Assembly (NCBI RefSeq): GCF_031143425.1
Contig: NC_090451.1
Coordinates: 354,276,339 to 354,340,338, forward strand
From: Pleurodeles waltl
Taxonomy: Eukaryota; Chordata; Amphibia; Caudata; Salamandridae
Reading direction: 5' to 3'
DNA length: 64,000 nt
Below, one piece after another: positions 10,970 through 23,068 of the stretch; the first letter of the stretch is position 1, and each line of letters opens with the position of its first letter. Position numbers and translations under genes: made by a program. The notes under the pieces were generated by a model that worked only from the letters and a program-made list of their open reading frames with translations, was not told the DNA's origin and searched no databases.

Positions 10970-13141
10970 TGTAGGAAGTTGGCTCTGTATATACTATCTC
11001 AAAGTGAGAGACAGCGTGCACAGAGTCCAAGTGTTCCCCTTAGAGGTAAGATAGTGGCACAATTTGATAATTCTAATGCTCTATTTTGTAGTAGTGTGGT
11101 CGAGCAGTAGGCTTATCAGAGGGTGGTGTTAAGCATTTGTTGTACACACACAGGCAATAAATGAGGGACACACACTCAAAGACTTACTCCAGGCCAACAG
11201 GTTTTTATATTGAAAAAATATTTTTTCTTAGTTCATTTTAAGAACCACAGGTTTAAGATTTACAGTAAACACTTTAAATGTAAGGTACTTCACTTAGATA
11301 CTTTAGGAACTTTGAATACAAGTAATATCATATAAAGTCTTTGTAAAAATGGCAATAAGCTATTTTCAAAGTGGACAGATTGCAAAAATCAACGGTTCCT
11401 GGGGGAGGTAAGTAAAGGTTAGATTAGGAGGTAAGTAAAACACTTACAAGTCTCAGTCCTGGAGCATAGGCAGCCCACCGTTGGGGGGTTCAAGGCAACC
11501 CCAAAGTTACCACACCAGCAGCTCAGAGCCGGTCAGGCGCAGAGGTCAAACAGGTGCCCAAAACATATAGGTGCCTATGGAGAACAGGGGTGCTCCGGTT
11601 CCAGTCTGGCAGCAGGTAAGTACTTGCGTCCTTGGGGGGCGGACGAGGGGGGTTTTGTACAGTAATGGAGGGGACACAGGTAGGCACACACAACACACCC
11701 TCAGCGGCACAGGGGCGGCCGGGTGCAGTGTGCAAAGCAGGCGTCGGGTTTCAGGTAGAAAACAATGGAGGGACCGGGGGTTCCCTCTAGCTGTGCAGGC
11801 AGGCACGGGGGGAGATTCTTGGGACAGCCACCACTTGGGCAAGGCAGAGGGTCGCCTGGGGGTCACTCCTGCGTTGAAGTTCGGTTCCTTCAGGTCCTGG
11901 GGCTGCAGGTACAGTGCTGGGTCCAGGTGTCGGGTCCCTTGTTACAGGCAGTTGCGGTCAGGGGGAGTCTCAGGATTCTTTCTGCAGGCGTTGCTGTGGG
12001 GGCTCAGGGGGGTCGTCTTTGGTTACTCAAGGGCTCGCAGTTGCCAGAGTCCTCCCTGAGGTGTTTGTTCTCTCGATCTCAAGCCGGGGGAGTCGGGTGC
12101 AGAGTGTGAAGTCTCACACTTCCGGCGGGAAACGTGCAGTCACAGGAGTTTCTTGGTCCTTTAGTCCAGGGCAGTCCTCCGAGGCTTCAGAGATCGCTGG
12201 TTCCTGTCGGATGCGTCGCTGGAGCAGGTTTTTGAAGTTGGATACAGGCCGGCAGGGCTGGGCCCAAAGCAGTTGTCTTCCTCCTTCTCTGCAGGCTTGT
12301 AGGTCAGCAGTCCTTGTTTTTTTGAGGTTGCAGGAATCTGATTTACTGGTATCTGGTGAGCCCCTAAATACTGAATTTAGGGGTGTGTTTAGCTCAGGGG
12401 GCTACTGTCCTTGAGGGCAGTTACACCCTCCTTGTGCCTCTTCCCACAGGGGAGGTGGGTACATCCCTATTCCTATTGGGGGAATCCTCCACACTCAAGA
12501 TAGAGGATTTCTAAAGGCAGGGGTGACCTCAGCTCAGGACACCTTAGGGGCTGTCCTGACTGGTAGGGGACTCCTCCTTGTTTTTCTCATTATCTCTTCC
12601 GGACTTGATGCCAAAAGTGGGGGCTGTGTTCGGCGGGGCGGGAATCTCCACTAGCTGGGATGTCCTAGGGTGCTGGAACAACAGGCAGGAGCCTTTGAGG
12701 TTCACTGCCAGGTGTTACAGTTCCTGCACTGGGCGGTAAGAAGCACCTCTACACATTAAAGGCTTTGTTCCTGGCCACAGTGTGACAAAGGCACTCATCC
12801 CAAGTGGCCAGAAACTCATCTGGTTGTGGCAGGCTCACAGAAACTGGTCAGCCTTGCACTAGGAGTCGGACTGGTATTCAGGGGGCATCTCTAAGATGCC
12901 CTCAGGGTGTATTTTACAATAGATCCCACACTGGCATCAGTGTGCATTTATTGTGCTGAGAAGTGGATGCCAAACTTCCCAGATTTCAGTGTAGCCATTA
13001 TGGACCTGTGGAGTTAGTAATTGAGAGACTCCCAGACCATATACTCTTCATGGCTACCCTGCACTTACAATGTCTCAGGTTTTGCTTAGACACTGTAGGG
13101 GCATAGTGCTTAAGCAACTATGCCCTCACCTGTGGTATAGT
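10970..13141 (-). mobile_element. LTR-Y, antisense, cut by LTR-X
   Basis: It begins TGTAGGAAGTTGGCTCTG and runs colinear with the antisense Y copy at 42041 for about 2.2 kb. It stops at CTGTGGTATAGT, where LTR-X starts. The region normally following reappears only as part of a separate Y piece at 16385-17037, which also overlaps this copy's last 200 bases, so the two are not halves of one LTR. Its left flank CCTCC has no matching right flank. Confidence 0.75.
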
Positions 13142-15762
13142 TGAAGGAAAGTACCATCTTGCCTGGCATGTTACCCCCATTTTTACTTGTATGTATGTTT
13201 GTTTTTGCCTGTGTCACTGGGATCCTGCTAGCCAGGACCCCAGTGCTCAAAGTATGCCCTGTATGGTGCCTAACTGTATCACTGAGGCTCTGCTAACCAG
13301 AACTTCAGGGTTTATGCTCTCTTTGCTTTTAAAATTGATACTGCAGGCTAGTGACTAATTGTACCAATTCTGATTGACACACTGGAACACCCTTATAATT
13401 CACTAGTATATGGTACCTAGGTACCCAGGGTATTGGGGTTCCAGGAGATCCCTATGGGCTGCATTATTTATTTTGCCACCCATAGGGAGCTCAGACAATT
13501 CTTACACAGGACTGCCACTGCAGCCTGAGTGAAATAACATCCACATTATTTCACAGCCATTTTTCACTACACATAAGTAACTTATAAGTCACCTATATGT
13601 CTAACCCTCACTTAGTGAAGGTTAGGTGCAAAGTTACTTAGTGTGAGGGAACCCTGGCACTAGCCAAGGTGCCCCTACATTGTTCAGGGCAATTTCCCCG
13701 GACTTTGTGAGTGTGGGGACACCATTACCCCCATGCACTACTTATAGGTCAATACTTATATGTACCGTCACCATGGTAACTCTGAACATGGCCATGTAAC
13801 ATGTCTAGGATCATGGAATTGTCCCCCCAATACCATTCTGGTATTGGGGGGACAATTTCATGCATCCCTGGGGCTCCAGCATAGAGCCCGGGTGCTGCCA
13901 AACTAACTCTCCGGGGTTTTCTCTGCAGCTACCGCTGCTGCCAACCCGCAGACAGGTTTCTACCCTCCTGGGGTCTGGGCAGCCCAGTCCCAGGAAGGTA
14001 GAACAAAGGATTCCCTCTGAGAGAGAGTGTTATACCCTTTCCCTTTGGAAATAGGTGTGAAGGGCCTGGGTTGAGTAGCCTCTCCTGGCCTTTAGAAATG
14101 ATTTGAAGGGCACAGATGGTGCCCTCCTTGCATAAGCTAGTCTACACCGGTTCAGGGATCGCCCCAGTCCTGCTCTGGCGCAAAACTGGACAAAGGAAAG
14201 GGGAGAAGGGGAGTGACCACTCCCCTGACCAGCTCCTCCCAAGGGGAGGTGCCCAGAGCTCCTCCAGTGTGTCCCAGATCTCTTCCATCTTGGATGCAGA
14301 GGTGTGAGGGCACAATGGACACCTCCGAGTGGCCAGTGCCAGCAGGTGACGTCAGAGACCCCTCCTGATAGGTGCTTACCTTTCTCTGTAACCAATCCTG
14401 AGGGCTGTTTAGGGTCTCTCCAGTGGGTATCTCACCAGATAGCTGATGCAAGAGCTCACCAGAGTTCCTCTGCACTTCCCTCTTCGACTTCTGCCAAGGA
14501 TCGACCGCTGACTGCTCCAGGACGCCTGCAAAACCGCAACAAAGTAGCAAGAAGACTTCCACCAACATTGTAGCGCCTCATCCTGCCGGCTTTCCCGACT
14601 GTTTCCTGGCTCTGAGGGCTGTCTGCCTTCACCCTGCACTGGAAGCCAAGAAGAAATCTTCCGTGGGTCGACGGAATCTTCCCCCTGCTAATGCAGGCAC
14701 CAAAAGACTGCATCACTGGTCCTCTGGGTCCACTCTCATCCTGACGGGCGTGGTCCCTGGAACACAGGAGCTGGGTCCAAGTATCCCTGACAGTCCAGTG
14801 GCCCTTCTCTCCAAATCTGGTGGTGTTAAGTCCTTGCCTCCCCACGCCAGACAGTAATCCTGTGTTCTGCGTGAACTGCAGCTGCAAGGGCTTCTGTGCA
14901 CCTTTATAAGACTTCCTTCGTGCACAGCCTAGCCTAGGTCCCCAGCACTCCATCCTGCATTGCCCAACTCTCTGAGTTGGACTCTGACTTCGTGGGACCT
15001 TCTTTTGTTGTGTTGGGTCGACCGTCGTGCTCAGATCTTCTGAAAGCCTGTTCAGGTGCTTCTGCGGGTGCTGCCTGCTTCTGCGTGGGCTCTCCGTGTT
15101 GCTGAGCGCCCCCTCTGTCTCCTCCTCCAAGGGGTGACCTCCTGGTCCTTCCTGGGCCCTGGCAGCACCCAAAACCTTCCTCCGTGACTCTTGCAGCTAG
15201 GAAGGCTTGTTTGCGGTCTTTCTGCGTGGAAACAACTCTGCATCCTCCAGGACGCGGTGGGCCGTGGGACATCTTCTGACCAAAGGAGAAGTGCCTGGCA
15301 CCTTCCGTTGTTGCAGAATCTTCGGCTTCTTCCACCCAGAGGCAGCCCTTATGCAGCTTCCTCTGGGGTTTAGTGGGCTCCTGCCCCCCCCTGGACACTT
15401 GAGTGACTCTTGGACTTGGTCCCCTTCCTTTACAGGTCCTCAGGTCCAGGAATCCGTCTTCAGTGCTTTGCAGTCAGTTGTTGCCTTTGCAGAATCCCCT
15501 ATCTCGACTTTACCGTCTTTCTGGGGTAGTAGGGTAACTTTACTCCTACTTTTCAGGGTCTTATGATGGGGTATCTTGGACACCCTTAGTGTTTTCCTAC
15601 ACTCCCAGCAACCCTCTACACACTACACTAGGCCTGGGGTCCATTTGTGGTTCGCATTCCACTTTTGGAGTATATGGTTTGTGTTGCCCCTAGGCCTGTT
15701 GTCTCCTATTGCATTCTGTTGTGTTCTACAGTATTTGCACTACTTTGCTAACTGTTTACTAG
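13142..15762 (+). mobile_element. LTR-X, sense, missing its last few hundred bases
   Basis: The start TGAAGGAAAGTACC is an X 5' end with one change. Two 5' hairpins (13215-13245 and the decayed 13280-13310), the TTTAGGGTCTCTCC box near 14411 and the GTTAAGT site near 14827 are in the usual order. It stops near ACTGTTTACTAG before the AATAAA and 3' end, where an antisense X piece begins. Several open frames of 120-240 codons on either strand lack domains and conservation between copies. Confidence 0.8.
13215..13245 (+). other. LTR-X hairpin 1
   Basis: The outer arms are CACTGGG and CCCAGTG. The inner arms are TCCTG and CAGGA around CTAGC, with one unpaired base beside each junction. It is present at the same place in nearly all X copies. 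Confidence 0.65.
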
Positions 15763-16316
15763 CGAGTTGGGCAATGCAGGACGGAGTGCTGGGGCCCTGG
15801 GCTAGGCTGTGCACAAAGGCAGTCTTGCAAAAGTGCACAGAAGCCCGAGCAGCTGCAGTTCATACAGTACACAGGATTACTGTCTGGCATGGGGAGGCAA
15901 GGACTTACCTCCACCAAATTTGGACAGAAGGGCCACTGGACTGTCGAAGACACTTGGACGCAGCTCCTGTGTTCCAGGGACCACACTCGTCAGGATGAGA
16001 GGGGACCCAGAGGACCGGTGATGCAGAAGTTTGGTGCCTGCTTTAGCAGGGGGAAGATTCCGTCGACCCACGGGAGATTTCTTCTTGGCTTCCAGTGCAG
16101 GATGAAGGCAGACAGCCCTCAGAGCATGCACCATCAGGAAACAGTCGAGAAAGCCGTCAGGATACGGCGCTACAATGTTGCTGGTAGTCTTCTTGCTACT
16201 TTGTTGCGGTTATGCAGGCGTCCTGGAGCAGTCCGCGGTCAATCCTTGGCAGAAGTCGAAGAGGGAAGTGCAGAGGAACTCTGGTGAGCTCTTGCGTTCG
16301 TTATCTGGTGAGATGC
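15763..16316 (-). mobile_element. LTR-X fragment, antisense
   Basis: From CGAGTTGGGCAATGCAGG the sequence is the reverse complement of the middle of LTR-X; compare 14400-14960 on the opposite strand. With the preceding sense copy it forms a long inverted repeat. It ends at CTGGTGAGATGC, where a short LTR-Y 5' end begins. Confidence 0.75.
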
Positions 16317-17037
16317 TGTAAGGAAATGCCTCCTTGGCATGGTTACCCCCTGACTTTTTGCCTTTGCTGATGCCAAGTTATGTATTTTTACAATAAAGTG
16401 CACACTGGCATCAGTGTGCATTTATTGTGCTGAGAAGTTTGATGCCAAACTTCCCAGTTTTCAGTGTAGCCATTATGGTGCTATGGAGTTCGTGTTCGAC
16501 AGACTCCCAGACCATATACTCTTATGGCTACCCTGCACTTACAATGTCTAAGGTTTTGCTTAGACACTATAGGGTCATAGTGCTTATGCACATATGCCCT
16601 CACCTGTGGCATAGTGCACCCTGCCTTAGGGCTATAAGGCCTTCTAGAGGGGTGACTTACCTATGCCATAGGCAGTGAGAGTTGGCATGGCACCCTGAGG
16701 GGAGTGCCATGTCGACTTAGTCATTTTCTCCCCACCAGCACACACAAGCTGTGAGGCAGTATGCTGAGTGAGGGGACCCCAGGGTGGCCTAATGCATGCT
16801 AAGCCCTTAGAGAGCTTCCCTGCCCACAGGGCCCTTGGTACCAGGGGTACTATTTACAAGGGACTTATCTGGGTGACAGGGCTGTGCCAATTGAGGAAAC
16901 AAAGGTACAGTTTACGGAAAGAACACTGGTGCTGTGGCCTGGTGAGCAGGGTCCCAAGCACACTTTCAATCATAACTGGTATCAACAAAAGGCAAAAAGG
17001 TAGGGGGTAACCATGCCAAGGAAGGCATTTCCTTACA
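16317..17037. mobile_element. LTR-Y rearranged: sense 5' end fused to antisense 5' half
   Basis: 16317-16384 is the first 68 bases of LTR-Y in sense. From about 16385 the sequence is the antisense 5' portion of Y, ending GGAAGGCATTTCCTTACA. The unit thus has a Y 5' end at both borders. Flanks ATGC and CTTCA do not match. It looks like an inversion or recombination product and not a single insertion. DIRS copy II starts at 17038. Confidence 0.65.
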
Positions 17038-17530
17038 CTTCACCACGTTGATAGTGAACCCCAGCGAATGCAAAAGGTTCGCCGTAGTCTGGAGGTGGGA
17101 GGCGACTGTCTGGGGTGAATTTGCCTTTAACAGCCAATGGTCGAGAAAGTGGAAGACTGGGACCCCTAACCTGCGCAGAAAAGCTGCCACCACTACCATC
17201 ACTTCGTGAACACCCCAGGGGCACTGGTAAGGCCAAAGGGAAGCACAGTAAACTGAAAGTGCTGGTGACCTACCACGAATCGTAGGTAATGTCTGTGGGC
17301 TGGCAAAACGAGAATTTGGAAGCATGCCTCTTGCAAGTTCAACGCTAGCGATCAGTCTCCGGGATCCAAGGCAGATAGGACCTGAGCCAATGTCAACATT
17401 TTGAACTTCTCCTTTTTAAGGAAGAGATTGAGGGACAGATGGTCTAACATAAGCCGAAGACCTTTGTCCTTTTTCGGCACCAGAAAGTAGCGGAAATAGC
17501 TACCATGACCTACTCCTGGCAACTGAACCC
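17038..17530 (-). pseudogene. DIRS-like reverse transcriptase (copy II)
   Basis: The minus strand encodes YFRYFLVPKKDKGLRLMLD, then KKEKFKMLTLAQVLSALDPGD, and in a shifted frame the block ending VPVFHFLDHWLLKANSPQTV. The order and spacing match copies I and III and the DIRS RT fold. The catalytic YLDD box reads FLDH. The reading frame changes near 17340. The 3' side, where RNase H and recombinase should follow, is lost at the LTR-Y border. The upstream frame continues into the ORF1/ORF2 linker to 18066. Confidence 0.75.
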
Positions 17531-19430
17531 TCTCTATTCCTCCTTTGGCCAAAAGGGCTTGGCCTTCCTCGCGGAGAAGCGCTATATGATCCTGCGATAT
17601 CTGATTGTATGAAGGCGCATGGCTGGAGGAAGTGTCTCGAAGGGGAGGGAGTAGCCATTGGGGTAAATGATGGCGAATTCTGCCGCCAACTGGCTCCTGG
17701 TGTACCTGCCGACTAGGAAGAATTGGAGGCAGAGGAGCCCGCTGGCTCCCTGAACCCCAGGGGCATGGGATCCTAGGTCCGCAGCGGCGTCGGGCCGTAC
17801 AGCATGCGCGGGTTGATGGGCAGAGGGGGGAGGATGCGATAGGGTGCCCCTTCCGTAGCCACGAAAGGGGCAAAAGGCAGACTGCTGGGGTCTAGGAGCG
17901 GGCGCGAGGGCAAGGGATTGGGCCGTGGCTCGGGAATCGTTAAAGCGCTCGAGCGCTGAATCCGCCTTGTCTCCGAAGAGACGTATGGTCCCCATCTGTT
18001 CTGGCTCGAAACTCTAGGCAGCACCTGCGCAACCGTATCCCAGAGGGTATGGGAATAGCGGCCCAAAAGGTATGCAGTATTCAGGACCGCAGCGCTAGAC
18101 TGTCGGAAGAAAACAACTTCTTCCCCAAGTTGTCTAGTCTTTTTGATTCCCTGTCCGGGGGGGAGGGGGCAGGGAATGCACCAGTTGAAGAAGAAGCCTG
18201 GATGATCAGGCTCGCAAGTGTGGGGTGTTTGGTGAGGAATTTTGGGTCTAACGGCGCAGGCCGATGGCGGTGGACAATCGTCCTATTCACAGAAACCCCT
18301 ATGTTGGGTCTGGACCAAGTACCCAAAAGGACATCTGTCAGTGCTTCATTAAAGAGAAGAAGGGGCTCGGAAGAGGAAGACCCTGGCTGAAGCGTGTTGG
18401 TTAGGATATTAGGCCTAACCTACACAGAAGGTAACTGGAGGTCAAGAAACTCAGTCGCACTTCTCACCACCATGGAATAAGAAGCACCCTCTTCTGTAGC
18501 CATGGTAGGAGGAGAGAGCATGCCTGTGTCAGGTCAGGTGTCTAAACCACTGGCATCACCCAAATCCTGCACCCAGTCCATTTGGGGGTCAAGCTGGTAT
18601 TCTAAAGGGTCCAGCGTCCCCTCCATACTCTCCCCCTATCATTACCCACAAGAATAAGGGTCTGGATCAACCTTCGGCCCAGGAGAGCCCATAGAGAACG
18701 GAATTGGTGTCGATCGACGTTGTTCCGGCTCCAGGTCGTTGGTTATGAAGATGGGATCGATGTCGATTGTGGGCCCAACCGACATCGAGAGCACCAACGT
18801 CTGACCCGACACAGAGGCTGGTCACACTGGCTCGACCGACGTCGGGACGCGTACGCAATTGGATCTGGAGGGACCCTCCGGAGCCGTGGCTGAAGCCGAT
18901 GACTTTGAACCCGAGGGGGCCCCCACTGACTCACCTGTGCCCGAGGGAGCCGAAGGTGGGTCAGACTGCCAAAAATTAGGCGCATTGCCTCATAAAATTC
19001 TCTCCGCTGGGCAGGGGCGGCTCCGGCTCCTGGGAAGTCAGGGAAACGCAGAGCCGACCCAGATAAAGGCTCCGATGACGGAGGCCTAGAGCTTCAACGC
19101 GTCACATCGTCCGAGCGACGGGGCGAAGTCAAAAAACGCTTGTCCTTCTTCGACTTCTTTTTGTGACCCCAATGTCCCGATGGCTAGGATGACGAGGAGT
19201 GGTGGTGACTCCGTGGCTGATCTCAAGACCTTTCTCTCGAACGAGACCGTGAGCGCCGCCGAGTGTCGGGCCGACATGAGCTTTAGGGACCGCTCTGTCA
19301 AAGCTTTCGGGTTTATGGGCCGACACTCAGAGCACGACTACGGGACGTCATCACGCTCCAGGCACCAAAGACACACAAGGTACAGATCAGTCACCGACAT
19401 AGTTCGGTGACAGGAGTCGCAGGGCTTGAA
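17531..19430 (-). pseudogene. DIRS-like ORF1 (Gag-like) and linker (copy II)
   Basis: On the minus strand the sequence holds, from high to low coordinates, a cysteine-rich block (CDSCHRTMS, then CLWCLER, then CSECRP), then NPKALTERSLKLMSARHSAA, and a long Pro/Ser-rich linker. It reaches DRESKRLDNLGKKLFSSDS and LGRYSHTLWDTVAQVLP before the RT. The same blocks occur in copy III (33983-34172). The cysteine block is compatible with a zinc-binding Gag domain. Stops and shifts divide it into pieces of 60-140 codons. A LINE interrupts the gene just upstream of the cysteine block at about 19431. Confidence 0.65.
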
Positions 19431-19432
19431 CT

Positions 19433-20607
19433 GTGTGTAGTGCTTCTAACTCCTTGTCTGGACGGGGGGTAATCCCTGTAGAGGATGTAATAACCATACC
19501 CGTCCCATTGAGCCCTGAGGCAAGGGTGGCTCCCGATATACTATGCACTAATCAGTTTGGCCCCCTGGCTGAGGAGGGTGACTTACCCATGGATCATGCG
19601 AAATCCTTGTCTGAGCCAGTTCCAGAGGATGTCACTTCATCTAATACCCCTATTATTATCACTGGTTTGAAGCAACCTGTTAGCGAAGCCAAAGTGGCTC
19701 TTATTTTACAGAGGGTTGATGAAGTCAGGAACCTGATTTTGCAATTAGCAAAATTAATGAAGGGAAAAATGGCACCTCAATGTGGATGCAAATGTCAACA
19801 GGGTGAGGTGGCAGGTAAGGGGGATACCAAATTTGTTAAGCTTAATCCCTCTACTAATACCCCCTGTAGGGGGCTAGTAAACTTTCCTCAAAGTGAGGGA
19901 TCACCCTTGCCTGATACAGAGGTTAATCAATCAAATCCTGTAAATAATTTTACGAACAAGCGGTTGGGACCTAATAGTAACATCTACGAGTAGGGATTCC
20001 ATGGAGAACTGTGTTTGTAATACTGCTGCCCCCGCCCTGAGTAGGCAAGTAACAAGGGGGTGTGAAGTTATTGCTAAAACTGCAGTTAAAGGGGTTGAAA
20101 CCTCTACCGCTGCGAATAGGTTACTAGAATTTACCCCTATCAGCGATTCTTTCTCCTGTAATGATCCTAGTGGCCTAGCATCAACGATAAAAAATCTAGG
20201 CACTAAGTGCGGAGATAATACTATTTTTATGACTGATGTTCCCAAGTTGCCACCAGGTTCAGTTGAGGATCATGAATCTCGGATTAACAAGGTTATCCAT
20301 TGGTTACGCTCCAGACGGAACAGCCTTTCAGTCATTCGCTCGGATATTTCCGAAGCAAAGAGATGTAGCCCCCCCAGGGCTTAATTCCGATATAATTCCG
20401 ATGCAGTTCTTCAACAAGATATTGGTGGATCAACTTACTGCTTTTGACTTATGTACTCGTCAGTACAGGGGGTTGGAAAAGGGAGGTATTACTCTTGCGT
20501 TGAAACTCAATGGTGCATGCCAGGCTGCTATTTATGGACATATGGCCCACCAACATGAGAGGGATTCACTGGTGCCAGCTGGGAATCCGTGGTCTAAACC
20601 AGTATGA
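19433..20607 (+). pseudogene. LINE ORF1 (CR1/L2/Vingi-like group), frameshifted
   Basis: A run of 186 codons (19433-19993) is followed in other frames by 20001-20384 and 20236-20607. The first piece has acidic and proline-rich segments, a short helix-rich stretch (KVALILQRVDEVRNLILQL) and a CGCKCQQ cysteine cluster. The later piece has a globular-looking part (MQFFNKILVDQLTAFDLC). ORF1 proteins of such LINEs bind element RNA. I infer the role from position directly before the endonuclease and recognise no domain with confidence. At least one frameshift near 20330 breaks it. Confidence 0.55.
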
Positions 20608-20646
20608 CTAACCACAGCTCAGGAAGTATTCTGTAGGGCCAATTCT

Positions 20647-21378
20647 GTGGAGTCACATATGAACGGACCCAGTGGGGCTGTTAAGAAGGAGATGATCATA
20701 GAGGATGCCAGTCCCCAGATATATGGAAGTGAGCCAGATAACTATGGTTTATCAATAATGACTTGGAACCTAGCTGGTCTTGTGAGGAAATTGGATGATC
20801 CAGACTGGATTGCATATATAAATACTCAAGATATCTGTCTGTTTCAGGAAACTTGGGCAGAGGACAGAATTAATATAGATGGCTTCCTTTCTTTTAACAT
20901 TCCTGCTCAATCATCAGATAAGAGGACAGGCCGCGCAAAAGGGGGGCCTTTAATCCGTTTAAATAAGAAATTGCAATGTGATAACAAGATTTTGGATATT
21001 GATTGTGTTGATTTGATGGGGTTGCAAATTTCGTTCCAACAGAGTTTTAATATAATCCTTATTAATGTTTATGCTCGATCTGTTCCACGAGGATCTGAGT
21101 CTCAGATCATTACATTATTATCAGACTTTTTAGATACCTTACAACCCTTGTCTATTTTGATTATAGCAGGGGATTTGAATTGCACCTTTGAACCATCTGC
21201 ATTGCTTAGTGGTTTAACGGTTGAGGAGGATGAATTATGGGGCATTCCACAGCTAACTAGTCATCGCCATTGTTCATATTCACAAGTGGCTTTCCAGCTG
21301 GCTTCTCTATGTCTCAAGTATGGCCTTAGGACCTGTAATGGTCGTATGCCCTCTGATATAAATACTGTGTATATTTCA
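20647..21378 (+). pseudogene. LINE ORF2, APE-type endonuclease domain (truncated)
   Basis: An open frame carries the endonuclease fold in order: SIMTWNLAGL (the Asn strand), ICLFQETWAE (the catalytic Glu), a GRAKGG turn, IILINVYARS, and IIAGDLNCTFEP (the DxN catalytic pair). All these motifs are intact, so this domain may be young. In the family the enzyme nicks target DNA to start target-primed reverse transcription. The frame ends in LTR-X sequence from about 21379, and the rest of the endonuclease and the entire RT are missing. The C-terminal part of the same LINE resumes at 24334. Confidence 0.8.
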
Positions 21379-21408
21379 CTGTATATATGTTGTTTTAGTT
21401 GTATGTGT

Positions 21409-21439
21409 CACTGGGACCCTGCCAGCCAGGGCCCCAGTG
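21409..21439 (+). other. LTR-X hairpin 1 with compensated stem
   Basis: Outer arms CACTGGG/CCCAGTG are as in other copies. The inner arms read CCCTG and CAGGG where other copies have TCCTG and CAGGA: both partners of one pair have changed. Confidence 0.65.
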
Positions 21440-21487
21440 CTCATAAGTGTGCCCTGTATGTGTTCCCTGTGTGATGACTAACTGTCT

Positions 21488-21518
21488 CACTGAGGCTCTG
21501 CTAACCAGAACCTCAGTG
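21488..21518 (+). other. LTR-X hairpin 2
   Basis: The outer arms are CACTGAGG and CCTCAGTG, the inner arms CTG and CAG around CTAAC. It has the same length and loop as hairpin 1, lying 48 bases downstream of it, with covarying stem bases. Confidence 0.65.
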
Positions 21519-22635
21519 GTTATGCTCTCTCTGCTTTCTAAATTGTCACTAACAGGCTAGTGACCAATTTCACCAATTCACATTGGCATACTGGAACATC
21601 CTTATAATTCCCTAGTATATGGTACAGAGGTACCCAGGGTATTTGGGTTCCAGGAGATCCCTATGGGCTGCAGCATTTCTTTTGCCACCCATAGGGAGCT
21701 CTGACAATTCTTACACAGGCCTGCCACTGCATCCTGAGTGAAATAACATCTACGTTATTTCACAGCCATTTACCACTGCACTTAAGTAACTTATAAGTCA
21801 CCTATATGTCTAACCTATATGTCTAACCTTCACCTGGTGAAGGTTGGGTGCTAAGTTACTTAGTGTGTGGGCACCCTGGCACTAGCCAAAGTGCCCCCAC
21901 ATCGTTCAGGGCAAATTCCCTGGACTTTGTGAGTGCGGGACACCATTACACGCGTGCACTATACATAGGTCACTACCTATGTATAGCGTCACAATGGTAA
22001 CTCTGAACATAGCCATGTAACATGTCTAAGATCATGGAATTGTCACCCCAATGCCATTCTGGCATTGGGGAGACAATTCCATGATCCCCCGAGTCTCTAG
22101 CACAGACCCGGGTACTGCCAAACTACCTTTCCCGGGGTTTCACTGCAGCTGCTGCCAACCCCTCAGACAGGTTTCTGCCCTCCTGGGGTCCAGCCAGGCC
22201 TGGTCCAGGAAGGCAGAACAAAAGACTTCCTCAGAGAGAGGGTGTTACATCCTCTCCCTTTGGAAAAAGGTGTCGGGGCTGGGGAGGAGTAGCCTCCCCC
22301 AGCCTCTGGAAATGCTTTGATGGGCACAGATGGTGCCCATCTCTGCATAAGCCAGTCTACACAGGTTCAGGGATCCACCAGCCCTGTTCTGGGGGAAACT
22401 GGACAAAGGAAAGGGGAGTGACCACTCCCCTGACCTGCACCTCCCAGGTGAGGTGCCCAGAGCTCCTCCAGCGTGCCACAGACCTCTGCAATCTTGGATT
22501 CAGAGGTGTACTTGCACACTGGACTGCTCTGAGTGGCCATGGCCAGCAGGTGACGTCAGAGACTCCTTCTGATAGGCTCTTACCTGTGTTACTAGCCTAT
22601 CCTCCTTCCTAGGTAGCCAAACCTCCTTTTCTGGC

Positions 22636-22642
22636 TATTTAG
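22636..22642 (+). promoter_or_regulatory. Candidate TATA-like box of LTR-X
   Basis: TATTTAG followed by GGTCTCT is kept in X copies at 28798, 36007, 40693, 48710, 50363 and 58004, and in antisense copies near 31101 and 46568. A promoter role is inference. Confidence 0.4.
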
Positions 22643-23060
22643 GGTCTCTGCTTTGGGGAATTCTTCAGATACCGAATGCAAGAGCTCACCAGAGTTCCTC
22701 TGCATCTCTCTCTTCACCTTCTGCCAAAGGATCGACCGCTGACTGCTCAGGACGCCTGCAAAACAGCAACAAAGTATCAAAGACGACTACTGCAACCTTG
22801 TATCGCTTCTCCTGCCGCCTTCTCGACTGTTTCCTGGTGGTGCATGCTCTGGGGGTAGCCTGCCTCCTTCTTGCACCAGGAGCTCTGAAGAAATCTCCTG
22901 TGGGTCGACGGAATATTCCCCCTGCAACCACAGGCAACAAAAGACTGCATCACCGGTCCTCTGCGTCCCCTCTCAGCACGACGAGCGTGGTCCCTGGAAC
23001 TCAGTAACTCTGTCCAAGTGACTCCCCGAGTCCAGTGACTCTTCAGTCCAAGTTTGGTGG

Positions 23061-23068
23061 AGGTAAGT
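23061..23068 (+). promoter_or_regulatory. Candidate 5' splice donor in LTR-X
   Basis: AG/GTAAGT matches the consensus donor. Equivalent sites occur at 18, 29210, 50793 and 58415, each 410-430 bp after the TATTTAG box where both are present. Confidence 0.4.

Noticed and set aside
13215..13310. Hairpins as tRNA-like or intrinsic terminators
   Set aside because: There is no T-run after the stem, no cloverleaf, and the context is a eukaryotic LTR.
14456..15172. 238-codon minus-strand open frame as a gene
   Set aside because: It lies antisense within LTR-X, has no domain, and the same interval in other X copies is broken by stops and indels.
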